Program-made: the position numbers and the translations under genes
Assembly (NCBI GenBank): GCA_036561005.1
Contig: DATBQE010000031.1
Location: forward strand, 28,788 to 92,787
Source of the DNA: PKWO01 sp036561005
GTDB lineage: Bacteria; Pseudomonadota; Gammaproteobacteria; Burkholderiales; Burkholderiaceae_D
Direction of reading: 5' to 3'
Length of the DNA: 64,000 nucleotides
In this document: positions 25,530 to 34,380 of the stretch, in pieces
Layout: the number at the start of each line of letters is the position of its first letter
How positions within the stretch are numbered: position 1 is the first letter of the stretch
Notes under the pieces: model-generated
Told to the model about the DNA's origin: nothing
Databases searched by the model: none
The model's input: only the letters and a program-made list of their open reading frames with translations

Positions 25530-28289
25530 TTAATGCGCCTCGTCCCAGTTTTTCCCCACTCCCACCTCGGCAATCAACGGCACCTTCAATTGCGCCACGC
25601 CCGCCATCAATTGCGGTAATTTGACGCGCACGACCTCAAGTTCACCTTCGGGCACTTCAAGCACCAGTTCATCGTGCACCTGCATCACCATCTTGCTCTG
25701 CAGCTTGTCGTTTTCCAGCCAATCCTGCACGGCAATCATCGACAGCTTGATCAAGTCGGCAGCCGTACCCTGCATCGGTGCATTGATGGCGGCGCGTTCT
25801 GCGCCGGCGCGGCGCGGCCCGTTGGGCGAGTTGATTTCAGTCAGCCACAAGCGCCGCCCGAACACGGTTTCCACGTAGCCGAGCGCTTTAGCCGACATTC
25901 TGGTGTCGTCCATGTACTGCTTGACGCCGGAAAAGCGCTGGAAATACTTGTCGATATACATCTGCGCGGCCGAACGCTCGATGCCGAGATTGCCGGCGAG
26001 GCCGAAGGCGCTCATGCCGTAGATCAGGCCGAAGTTGATCACCTTGGCGTAGCGGCGCTGCTCGCTGGTGACGTCTGCCGCCGCAACGGCGAAAATCTCG
26101 GACGCCGTGGCACGATGGATGTCGATGCCGTCGGCAAAGGCGCGCAGCATGTTGGCGTCTTGCGAAACGTGCGCCATGATGCGCAATTCGATCTGCGAAT
26201 AGTCGGCTGAAACGATGACGCTGCCGGGCGGCGCAATGAAGGCTTCCCGGATGCGCCGCCCTTCCGCCGTGCGGATTGGAATGTTTTGCAGGTTGGGATC
26301 GTTCGATGCGAGACGCCCCGTGATCGCGACAGCCTGCGCATAATTGGTATGCACGCGCCCGGTATCGGCATTAACCATCTTCGGCAGCTTGTCGGTGTAA
26401 GTCGACTTCAATTTGGACAGGCTGCGGTATTCGAGCAACACCTTGGGCAGTGGATAATCTTCGGCCAGCTTCTGCAACACTTCCTCGTCGGTGGACGGCG
26501 AACCGGAAGGCGTCTTCTTGACCACCGGCAGGTTCAATTTGCCGAAGAATATCTCACCGATCTGTTTCGGCGAGCCGAGATTGAATGGCTGGCCCGCCAG
26601 CTCGTAGGCGTTGCGTTCGATTTCAATCAAACGCGTGCCGAGTTCATGCGATTGGGTGTTCAAGATATCGGGATCGATCAGAACGCCATTGCGTTCAATC
26701 TTTTGCAAGACGACCGAGGTCGGCAATTCGACCTTTTCATAAATGAATTTCAGCCCCGCAGTTTCGGTGGCGCGCGGTAGCATAGTGTGATGTAACTGGA
26801 GTGTGATGTCGGCATCTTCCGCCGCATATTCGGTCGCGCGCTCGATGGCCACCTGGTCGAACGTGATCTGCGACGCACCCTTGCCGCACACCGCTTCGAA
26901 GGAAATGGTGTCGCGGTTCAAATGGCGCAAGGCCAGGCTTTCCATGTCATGGCTTTTGTGCGATTCGAACACATAGGATTGCAGCAAGGTGTCGTGCTGT
27001 ATGCCGCGCAGTGCCACACCGTGGTTGGCGAAGATATGGCTGTCGTATTTAAGGTTTTGCCCGACCTTGAGTTTGGCCGGATTCTCCAGCCAGCTTTTCA
27101 GGGTCGCCAATACGTGGTCGCGCGACAGTTGCGGCGGCGCGTCCTGATAATTGTGCGCCATCGGAATATAGGCTGCAATGCCCGGTACGCAGCACAACGA
27201 GATGCCGACCATCTGCGCGCGCATCGGATCGAGCGAGGTCGTTTCCGTGTCCAGGGCCGTCAATTCAGCCGCATCGATACGCGTCAGCCAGTCCTGCAGC
27301 TGAGCGGCGGTCAGCACGGTTTCATAACGCGTCTCGGCAGGCGCTTCGGGCGCGGCAAACAGGCTGGCCTGGGGTTCCGGGGCCGGTGCCGCATTCGACG
27401 TCGGCTGTGCAGTAGGGAGTTCCGGAGTGCCGCCCAGTTCGCGCAACCAGGTCTTGAAGCCGTTGCGGGCAAAGAAATCGCGCAATTCGTCCTTGTCTTC
27501 CGGGTGATGCACGAGCGATTCGCTGATCGATTTCATATGCTCGCTAAGGTCGCAATCGGTTTTGACCGTCAACAGCACTTTCGCCTGCGGTAACCACTCC
27601 AATGCGCCACGCAAGTTCTCACCGACCACGCCGCCGATGTCGGCCGCATGCGCAACAACCTGGTCGAGATTGCCATATTGCGTCAGCCATTTCACGGCGG
27701 TCTTGGGCCCGACTTTCGCAACGCCCGGCACATTGTCGACTGTGTCGCCGATCAGTGTCAGATAATCGACAATCAATTCCGGCGGCACGCCAAACTTGGT
27801 GGCCACGCCGGCATTGTCGAGTTTTTCGTTGCTCATGGTGTTGATCAGCGTCACTTGATCGTTGACCAACTGCGCGAGATCCTTGTCGCCGGTAGAGACA
27901 ATGGTGTGCATGCCTTCCGCGGCAGCCTGGACCGCCAGCGTGCCGATTACATCGTCGGCTTCCACGCCGTCCACCATCAGAATCGGCCATCCCATTGCAC
28001 GCACGGCTTCGTGGATCGGGACGATCTGTTTGACCAGGTCTTCCGGCATGGAAGCGCGCTGGGCTTTGTATTCCGGATAAAGATCGTCGCGAAAGGTCTT
28101 ACCCTTGGCATCGAACACACAGGCCATGTAGGCCGCCGGGAAATCTGCTCGCAGACGGCGCAGCATGTTGATCATGCCGTAGATGGCACCCGTCGGTGCG
28201 CCTTGCGCATTGCGCAGATCCGGCAGGGCATGAAAAGCTCGATACAAATAGCTCGATCCGTCAACCAAAAGGAGGGTTTTATCATTCAT
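25530..28289 (-). CDS. polA: DNA polymerase I
   Basis: Repair and Okazaki-fragment polymerase. The 919-residue product has the N-terminal 5' nuclease (TLLLVDGSSYLYRAFHALPD, about 1-290), a 3'-5' exonuclease domain with an intact catalytic motif (LDTETT, near residue 348), and the polymerase domain with motif A SADYSQIELRIMAHVS, motif B RRYAKVINFGLIYG and motif C QVHDELVLEVP. Proofreading is therefore expected to be active. polA-DUF2782-thrB is a familiar beta-proteobacterial neighbourhood. Confidence 0.97.
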   Translation of the reverse strand: MNDKTLLLVDGSSYLYRAFHALPDLRNAQGAPTGAIYGMINMLRRLRADFPAAYMACVFDAKGKTFRDDLYPEYKAQRASMPEDLVKQIVPIHEAVRAMGWPILMVDGVEADDVIGTLAVQAAAEGMHTIVSTGDKDLAQLVNDQVTLINTMSNEKLDNAGVATKFGVPPELIVDYLTLIGDTVDNVPGVAKVGPKTAVKWLTQYGNLDQVVAHAADIGGVVGENLRGALEWLPQAKVLLTVKTDCDLSEHMKSISESLVHHPEDKDELRDFFARNGFKTWLRELGGTPELPTAQPTSNAAPAPEPQASLFAAPEAPAETRYETVLTAAQLQDWLTRIDAAELTALDTETTSLDPMRAQMVGISLCCVPGIAAYIPMAHNYQDAPPQLSRDHVLATLKSWLENPAKLKVGQNLKYDSHIFANHGVALRGIQHDTLLQSYVFESHKSHDMESLALRHLNRDTISFEAVCGKGASQITFDQVAIERATEYAAEDADITLQLHHTMLPRATETAGLKFIYEKVELPTSVVLQKIERNGVLIDPDILNTQSHELGTRLIEIERNAYELAGQPFNLGSPKQIGEIFFGKLNLPVVKKTPSGSPSTDEEVLQKLAEDYPLPKVLLEYRSLSKLKSTYTDKLPKMVNADTGRVHTNYAQAVAITGRLASNDPNLQNIPIRTAEGRRIREAFIAPPGSVIVSADYSQIELRIMAHVSQDANMLRAFADGIDIHRATASEIFAVAAADVTSEQRRYAKVINFGLIYGMSAFGLAGNLGIERSAAQMYIDKYFQRFSGVKQYMDDTRMSAKALGYVETVFGRRLWLTEINSPNGPRRAGAERAAINAPMQGTAADLIKLSMIAVQDWLENDKLQSKMVMQVHDELVLEVPEGELEVVRVKLPQLMAGVAQLKVPLIAEVGVGKNWDEAH

Positions 28290-28736
28290 ATGAGTTCAAT
28301 GGGTAAATAACCTGCCGCCTTGCAGCAGGGGACCGATCCCTGGCGCACTAAAGACAAGAAGGCAAGGGAATCGAGGCAAATTGCGATTATGGCAGAGATT
28401 GGCGCGTCGGCTGGTCGTTTGCCGGATCCGCTGTCCCCAGTATTCGCGCCTCGCCGGCGGGACGTCATCAAGGCCTTGCGCCCCGTTTCGTGAGATGCAT
28501 TACTGCTTTCGTTGATACGGCGCCCACCATGGGACCGGCCAAAATCAACAGTTGACCTGCAATTTCTTTTGATTTGGATCAAAAAACAAAGACTTGAACC
28601 TATCATGATGGGTATTGTCTTATTTCTAAGCAACAAGAACGGGTATCATTGATTGCAGGAGACAGTGCCCGGGAAGTGTCCCGCATGCACTGCTACAATG
28701 AACTGAAGCTGCCCCAATTTACCTGCTAAGGACATC
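28290..28736. other. Divergent intergenic region with an FNR-type box
   Basis: 447 bases between polA and the DUF2782 gene. It contains the FNR/ANR-like site at 28569-28582 and possible -10 sequences TATCAT (28601-28606) and TATTGT (28613-28618). The 116-codon minus-strand frame here has no ribosome site and resembles no known protein, so I see no supported gene. Confidence 0.45.
28569..28582. promoter_or_regulatory. FNR/ANR-type anaerobic regulator box
   Basis: TTGAT-TTGG-ATCAA is an exact match to the FNR consensus TTGAT-N4-ATCAA. It lies 155 bases before the DUF2782 ATG and 280 bases before the polA start. Which gene it serves, if any, is unclear. Confidence 0.55.
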
Positions 28737-29225
28737 ATGCGCACAACTCAATTCTGTCGGATCGCCACCCTTGCATTGGCCGCCCTGCTGGCACCTGTGC
28801 TGGTTTCCGCGCAACAAATTCAGCCGGTCGAAGAAAAGCCCGCCGACAAAACGACTGACAAGCCGGCCGACAAGGCAGGCAAAGCTGCAGCAGACAAGTC
28901 CGCCACAGCCAAGCAAACCGCCGAGCCCAAATTGGAAAAACTGGAAGACCCGGAGCCGCCCAGCATCAAAATCGGCAAACCGCCCGGCGAACCAAAAGTA
29001 AAGGTTACTGAAACACGCAATGACAGCAGAGGCAGGGAAGTCAAGGTCGAGAACGGCAAAAGTACCTACTACGTTCGTCCCAACGCGCAGGTAGGCAGCA
29101 CCTTGCCTGGCGACACGCAGAGCACGACCAATCGCGGGGCGGAATGGAAGGTGATGGAATTCGACCTCGGCGCGAAGAAGAAAAAGGAAGAAGACAAGTC
29201 CGGCAGCGGTGACGCCAAGAAATAA
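28737..29225 (+). CDS. DUF2782 family secreted protein
   Basis: Conserved beta-proteobacterial protein of unknown function. The 162-residue product has a signal peptide (about 1-25, cut after LVSAQ), a low-complexity Lys/Ala/Asp linker (KPADKTTDKPADKAGKAAAD), and a conserved C-terminal part with VTETRNDSRGREVKVENGKSTYYVRPN. It ends in a lysine-rich tail. Its place between polA and thrB is typical for this family. Confidence 0.85.
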   Translation: MRTTQFCRIATLALAALLAPVLVSAQQIQPVEEKPADKTTDKPADKAGKAAADKSATAKQTAEPKLEKLEDPEPPSIKIGKPPGEPKVKVTETRNDSRGREVKVENGKSTYYVRPNAQVGSTLPGDTQSTTNRGAEWKVMEFDLGAKKKKEEDKSGSGDAKK

Positions 29226-29485
29226 TTTCCGGATAATAAGCTTTCCGTCCGGTCCCCGAGCGGGATTGATGCATAATAGCGCTTCCTTGAGGGGCATCCG
29301 CGTGCTGGCTGCGGCCGGGATGGCAGTCGTTGGTGCGGAGATGCCGGCCCCTTTGTTTGCAGGACGTCGTTCGCTACACTTGTGGAAATTGCGCCGCAGT
29401 TGCCGATAGGCGTTGCGCTGCGGCCATTGCAAGAGATACTTGACGACTGACCGCCCTTCCATTAATCGCTGATTCGCTTACTCTC

Positions 29486-30472
29486 ATGGCAGTCTTCACC
29501 TCGGTCAGCATGGCTGACCTGGAATCCTGGATCACCCAATACCCGTTAGGCAAGGCAAGGTCGATACGCGGCATCTCTTCCGGCATCGAGAACAGCAACT
29601 TCTTCATCGATACCGATGCCGGGGAATTTGTCCTCACAATCTTCGAAAACCTCCGCTTCGAGCAATTGCCGTTTTATCTCGAGTTGATGCGCCATCTTGC
29701 CGAACGTAACGTGCTGGTGCCGGCGCCGGTAGCAACGCTCAAGGGCGAAATCTTGAACCGCCTGCACGGCAAGCCGGCAGCCATTGTCAGCAAGCTGCAC
29801 GGCAGTTCGCAAATGCAACCAGAACCTGTGCATTGTGCCGCGGTGGGTGCAATGCTGGCACGCATGCACATCGCGGCGGCAGATTTTCCGATTCGGCAGC
29901 CCAACTTGCGTGGTCTCGACTGGTGGGTGAAGACTGCGCCGGTCGTGCAGTCTTTCCTTTCGCCGTCTTGCCAAAACCTGCTCCAGGACGAAACCCGATT
30001 CCAGCAGGAATTTGCCGCTTCGGCCGCCTATGCGCGACTGCCGAACGGGCCCGTCCACGCCGACCTGTTCCGCAACAACGTGATGTTTGAAGGCGACAAG
30101 CTGGGCGGCTTCTTCGATTTCTATTTTGCCGGGTGTGACACCTGGCTGTTCGACCTGGCGGTTTGCGTCAATGACTGGTGTATTGATCTCGATAGCGGCG
30201 TGCTTGACCTGCCGCGCTTGCATGCCATGGTCGACGCCTACCATGCGGTGCGTCCATTCACCGGCGATGAAGTGCAGGCATGGCAGCCGTTGTTGCGCGC
30301 CGGGGCATTGCGTTTTTGGCTATCACGCCTTTACGACTACCACCTGCCGCGCGATGCGGAAATGTTGACGCCACATGATCCGACCCATTTCGAACGCATA
30401 CTGCGCGAGCGCATTGCCCACCCGGCGCCGGCATTGCCGCACGTCACTGGCATTTCGGCGGGTGCAAGGTAA
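29486..30472 (+). CDS. thrB: Homoserine kinase (ThrB2, APH-fold)
   Basis: Phosphorylates homoserine in threonine synthesis. The 328-residue product belongs to the aminoglycoside-phosphotransferase-like homoserine kinases: FTSVSMADLESWI at the start, GIENSNFFIDTD for nucleotide binding, and the catalytic loop GPVHADLFRNNVMF followed by GGFFDFYFAGCD. It is unrelated to the GHMP-type ThrB of enterics. The stop TAA overlaps the next gene by one base (TAATG). Confidence 0.93.
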   Translation: MAVFTSVSMADLESWITQYPLGKARSIRGISSGIENSNFFIDTDAGEFVLTIFENLRFEQLPFYLELMRHLAERNVLVPAPVATLKGEILNRLHGKPAAIVSKLHGSSQMQPEPVHCAAVGAMLARMHIAAADFPIRQPNLRGLDWWVKTAPVVQSFLSPSCQNLLQDETRFQQEFAASAAYARLPNGPVHADLFRNNVMFEGDKLGGFFDFYFAGCDTWLFDLAVCVNDWCIDLDSGVLDLPRLHAMVDAYHAVRPFTGDEVQAWQPLLRAGALRFWLSRLYDYHLPRDAEMLTPHDPTHFERILRERIAHPAPALPHVTGISAGAR

Positions 30473-31254
30473 TGGATAGATTACCGGCTATCAGCGGTTG
30501 GCACTGGATCCGGGACGGCATTGCAATCTGGCGACGTCAACCCAATGCCTTGGGCCTGGTGTTCCTGATGTATCTGTCCTTGAATTTACTGTTGCTGGTT
30601 GTACCGTACATCGGTCCCTTGCTCGTTTTGCTGTTGAACCAGGTATTGACGACTGCATACATGTTGGCATGCGCCAGGGTCGACGCCGGCGATCGCGCGC
30701 ATCCAAGGCAGTTGTTTGCCTACTTTCGAGCGCCGGCTTTCTGGAAACTGGGCGGACTGGGACTTTGCTACGCGCTCGCCAGCTTTATCGCCAGCACTGC
30801 CATGAGCTGGTTTGCCGGCCCCACCCTCGTATCGACCATGCTCAATGCAAATTCGGCAGTGGTGGCACTTGACCCGGTGGCACAAGTCACTCTGGTCGAA
30901 TCGTTCATGCTTGGTAGCGTGGTTTATTTGTTGTTGATCATCCCACTCTGGTTTGCCGCCCCCTTGATGGCGTGGCAAGGGATGGGATTTGCCAAGGCAA
31001 TTTTCTTCAGTTTCTTTTCGACATTGCGTTCGGCCAAGGCGTTTATCGTCTACGTGTTCTGCTGGATTCTGATCAACCTGTTTGTGGTCATCAATGTCAT
31101 GGCCATATTGGGCCTTTTGGGCATGAGCAGCAACGCCGCGGTATTGTCGATAATGATTCCTGGCATGCTTATCCTGACAATGTTGCGCTATTGCTCCTAC
31201 TATACTAGCTACGTACAGGTATTCGGCAAACCGCAGCTCCCAGCGGAAGTCTGA
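30472..31254 (+). CDS. BPSS1780-like multi-pass membrane protein
   Basis: Conserved inner-membrane protein of unknown function. The 260-residue product has about six hydrophobic segments (near 25-45, 50-65, 95-115, 140-165, 185-205 and 210-235). N-terminal ISGWHWIRDGIAIWRRQPNA is a recognisable motif of the BPSS1780 family, which I name from memory. It overlaps thrB by one base and is therefore probably translationally coupled to it. Confidence 0.75.
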   Translation: MDRLPAISGWHWIRDGIAIWRRQPNALGLVFLMYLSLNLLLLVVPYIGPLLVLLLNQVLTTAYMLACARVDAGDRAHPRQLFAYFRAPAFWKLGGLGLCYALASFIASTAMSWFAGPTLVSTMLNANSAVVALDPVAQVTLVESFMLGSVVYLLLIIPLWFAAPLMAWQGMGFAKAIFFSFFSTLRSAKAFIVYVFCWILINLFVVINVMAILGLLGMSSNAAVLSIMIPGMLILTMLRYCSYYTSYVQVFGKPQLPAEV

Positions 31255-31270
31255 CGCTCCTTAAAGCGTA

Positions 31271-33556
31271 TCAAGCAATCTTTTCCAGTTTGGCCACGCT
31301 CAGGTCGAGCACCTTCATGCCATAACGCCCAAAATTGATCTGGGCGCGCGCATTGCCGCCGCTGCCTTCAATGTTCACAATCACGCCGTCGCCGAATTTC
31401 GGATGCGCGACGTTTTCACCGATACGCCATGGCGCATCCTTCCTGCCGAACGATTGCGCAATCTTGTTGACACCGGATTCCGGTGCATCGTCCCAGGCGG
31501 ATTTCTCCCACGCAGCTTTCGGATTGGCGAACCAGTGATGCTGCACGCGCGGCGACAGCCATTTCAGCGAGGCATCGGGCAACTCGTCGAAAAAGCGTGA
31601 GCGCAAGTTATAGCGCGTCTGGCCGTGCAACATGCGCGTTTGCGAAAAACTCATGTACAAACGCTGGCGCGCACGCGTGATGGCGACATACATCAGGCGT
31701 CGTTCTTCCTCCACGCCGCCGTCTTCCTTGGTGCTGTTTTCGTGGGGGAACAGCCCTTCTTCCAGACCGGTGATGAAGACCGCGTTGAATTCCAGCCCCT
31801 TGGCGGAATGCACCGTCATCAATTGCAGCGCATCCTGGCCGGCCTGCGCCTGATTGTCGCCCGCTTCCAGCGACGCATGGGAGAGAAAGGCCGATAGCGG
31901 CGACATCACGCTCGGCAATGGCGCATCGGCATCGAGAATCTGGTCGCCACCGCCCAAGGCGGCGGCTTCCGGCGCCGCTGCGCTCGGCCCCAGATATGCG
32001 GGCGCATCGTGGCCGAAACCTTCTTCGGAGACGAACAAGGTGGCCGCGCTCACCAGTTGCTCAAGGTTCTCCAGCCGGTCGGCGCCTTCCTTTTCATTCT
32101 GGTAGTGCAGCTTCAACCCGCTCGCATCAATGACGATGCCAACCGTTTCGGGCAAGGGCAGTTGGTAGGTTTCGAAGCGGACGCTTTCGATCATCTTGAC
32201 GAAAGCGCCAAGCGACGAGCCCGCCTTACCTGCTACATGGGAGACCGCCGCATACAGTGAAAGGCCTTGCTGACGCGCCGCGTCCTGCAGTTGTTCCAGC
32301 GAGCGCGCGCCGATACCGCGCGCCGGGAAATTGACCACACGCAGGAATGCCGAATCGTTGTGCGGGTTATCCATCAGTTGCAGATAGGCGATGGCATGCT
32401 TGACTTCGGCACGTTCGAAGAAACGCTGTCCGCCGTATACGCGATACGGAACACCGGCCGAGAACAGCGCATGTTCCAGCACGCGCGACTGGGCATTGGA
32501 GCGGTACAGGATGGCAATTTCGCTGCGCGCGGCGCCATCCGCCATGAGGCTCTTTGCCTCTTCGACAATCCATTGCGCTTCCTGCAAATCGCTGCTCGCC
32601 TCGAAGATCCGTACCAATTCGCCATGGCCTGCGTCGGTGCGCAAATTCTTGCCCAGGCGCTGGCGGTTATTCGATATCAGCGCGTTGGCTGCATCGAGTA
32701 TGTGCGCGTGGGAGCGATAATTCTGTTCTAGCTTGATCAGATTCTGCCCGGCGAATTCGCGCTCGAATGCGATCATGTTGGCCACCTTGGCGCCGCGAAA
32801 CGCGTAGATGCTCTGGTCGTCGTCGCCAACGGCGAACATGGCGCCATGCGGCCCTACCAGCAGCTTGAGCCACTTGTATTGCAGATCGTTGGTATCCTGA
32901 AACTCGTCCACCAGTACATGGCGGAAGCGGCTCTGGTAGTGCTCGCGCAAGGGCTGGTTGCGCATCAGCAGTTCATACGTCCGCAACAGCAATTCGGCAA
33001 AATCGACCACGCCTTCACGCTGGCACTGCGCGTCATACAGGTCATACAGCTCGACCATCTTGCGGTTGTAATCGTCGAATGCCTCCAGATCCTTGGCGCG
33101 CAGTCCCTGGTCCTTGGCATTGTTGATGAAGTACATCAGGTTTCGTGGCGGATATTTTTCGTCGTCGACGTTCATGCCCTTGAGCAGGCGCTTGATGGCT
33201 GATAGCTGGTCCTGCGAATCGAGAATCTGGAACGTCTGCGGCAGCCCGGCGTCGCGGTAATGCGCACGCAGCAGGCGATTGGACAAGCCATGGAAAGTGC
33301 CAATCCACATCCCACGCGTATTGATCGGCAGCATGGCCGACAGTCGCGCCACCATTTCCTTGGCCGCTTTGTTGGTAAATGTGACAGCCAGCACGCCGGC
33401 AGGGGAAACCTGGCCGGTCTGGATCAGCCAGGCGATACGGGTGGTCAATACCCTGGTCTTGCCCGAACCGGCGCCCGCCAGAATCAGGGCGGACTGCGGT
33501 GGCAGGGTTACGGCAGCAAGTTGTTCGGGATTGAGATTTTGGAGGAGATTTTGCAT
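31271..33556 (-). CDS. uvrD: DNA helicase II (UvrD/PcrA type)
   Basis: 3'-5' superfamily 1 helicase for nucleotide excision and mismatch repair. From the chosen ATG (761 residues) it starts MQNLLQNLNPEQLAAVTLPP with Q motif and P-loop GAGSGKT (28-34). It continues with VDEFQDTN, GDDDQSIYAFRGA, QNYRSH, TVHSAKGLEF and VAITRAR. The upstream in-frame ATG at 33586 adds ten unconserved residues. The C-terminal tail includes the VAHPKFGDGVIVNIEG element typical of UvrD/PcrA. No LexA box is visible upstream, unlike E. coli uvrD. Confidence 0.96.
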   Translation of the reverse strand: MQNLLQNLNPEQLAAVTLPPQSALILAGAGSGKTRVLTTRIAWLIQTGQVSPAGVLAVTFTNKAAKEMVARLSAMLPINTRGMWIGTFHGLSNRLLRAHYRDAGLPQTFQILDSQDQLSAIKRLLKGMNVDDEKYPPRNLMYFINNAKDQGLRAKDLEAFDDYNRKMVELYDLYDAQCQREGVVDFAELLLRTYELLMRNQPLREHYQSRFRHVLVDEFQDTNDLQYKWLKLLVGPHGAMFAVGDDDQSIYAFRGAKVANMIAFEREFAGQNLIKLEQNYRSHAHILDAANALISNNRQRLGKNLRTDAGHGELVRIFEASSDLQEAQWIVEEAKSLMADGAARSEIAILYRSNAQSRVLEHALFSAGVPYRVYGGQRFFERAEVKHAIAYLQLMDNPHNDSAFLRVVNFPARGIGARSLEQLQDAARQQGLSLYAAVSHVAGKAGSSLGAFVKMIESVRFETYQLPLPETVGIVIDASGLKLHYQNEKEGADRLENLEQLVSAATLFVSEEGFGHDAPAYLGPSAAAPEAAALGGGDQILDADAPLPSVMSPLSAFLSHASLEAGDNQAQAGQDALQLMTVHSAKGLEFNAVFITGLEEGLFPHENSTKEDGGVEEERRLMYVAITRARQRLYMSFSQTRMLHGQTRYNLRSRFFDELPDASLKWLSPRVQHHWFANPKAAWEKSAWDDAPESGVNKIAQSFGRKDAPWRIGENVAHPKFGDGVIVNIEGSGGNARAQINFGRYGMKVLDLSVAKLEKIA

Positions 33557-34058
33557 GCAGCGATTATAGCGGTTTGTGCCCTGCAAGCCGGGTTTTAGTC
33601 CGCGCAGACATGACTATGTCTAAACTGGCAAGTTGGTCCGGCTTTCTCGTTCGGCGTTGCAATCCGTTTGGATCACGAATGCAAAACATGGCCCCACGAT
33701 TCCACTAGCCAGCAAAAATTTTCAATGCGGGCAATCTGGCATTTGTTGCCCCATGCATTGAATAGGTTTGCGAGCAGTCGCCGCGATCCGCTGCATCGTC
33801 TGTGCGGACGAAACACCATCGGAGAAGAAGGCAAGCAGTCTGGGTTTGGCGCGCATTTTGCAATGCATAAAGTTTCCCTATGGAATTTTTTGCAAAGATG
33901 CCACCTGTTATTTAATGCAGGTTGCAAAGTCCAAATATTTGAAGGTACACTTAGGCGACCCGTTTCGATATTAATGATATTGATCGAGCGGGATTATAAA
34001 AGTGCTGCGCGAGCCCGGCTCGAATGACAGCTCAATGGAGTGTTACAAGGAGGATTTA
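33557..34058. other. Intergenic region without a supported protein gene
   Basis: Upstream of uvrD (minus strand) and of the PHI-1-like gene (plus strand). A TATAAA at 33995-34000 is a possible plus-strand -10 element with only a weak -35 (TTAATG). A 119-codon plus-strand frame (33668-34027) lacks a ribosome site and resembles nothing known. Confidence 0.4.
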
Positions 34059-34145
34059 ATGCGTTCACCATCATCCTGCGCGCAGGTTCTGCGTTCCTTT
34101 CTTCGTCCCTTTCCGGTTCCGCCCCTCGTTCATTCAATTCCGTAA
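34059..34145 (+). CDS. Possible 28-residue leader ORF upstream of the PHI-1-like gene
   Basis: A strong Shine-Dalgarno sequence (AAGGAGG, 34047-34053) sits 5 bases before an ATG that opens a 28-codon frame ending in TAA. The peptide is MRSPSSCAQVLRSFLRPFPV plus PPLVHSIP, rich in proline and serine. It lies 235 bases before the PHI-1-like gene, with a hairpin between. It could be a leader peptide, a small protein or chance; the ribosome site is better than that of most genes in the window. Confidence 0.4.
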   Translation: MRSPSSCAQVLRSFLRPFPVPPLVHSIP

Positions 34146-34271
34146 TCGTTTCATTGTGATCCTGGCAGTTCCAGAATTTCGAGCCTGATAGCCTACCCGG
34201 CATATCAGTTTCGTTATGGGCATGCATTTGTCAATTCACCAATTCGGTGTGGCAGACCTTGCTCGTTGTGA

Positions 34272-34296
34272 CGTTGAAGGAAGAATTCCTTCAACG
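34272..34296. promoter_or_regulatory. Inverted repeat in the PHI-1-like gene leader
   Basis: Perfect 11-base arms CGTTGAAGGAA and TTCCTTCAACG separated by 3 bases. It has no U-tract, so it is more likely a regulatory hairpin or protein-binding palindrome than a terminator. Confidence 0.5.
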
Positions 34297-34380
34297 AAGG
34301 GAGTAGATACACTGGTCTCAATGGATATCTTGCGAGACCACTCTTTATTTTTATTTTTATAAAACAATCGGAGAGTAGAA

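Noticed and set aside
28286..28636. 116-codon minus-strand frame upstream of polA
   Set aside because: No ribosome site, no family likeness, and it overlaps the FNR box and the polA leader.
33733..33748. TGGCA...TTGC pair resembling a sigma-54 promoter
   Set aside because: The spacing between the GG and GC elements is too short by two bases.
33668..34027. 119-codon frame in the uvrD/PHI-1 gap
   Set aside because: No ribosome site and irregular composition; resembles nothing known.
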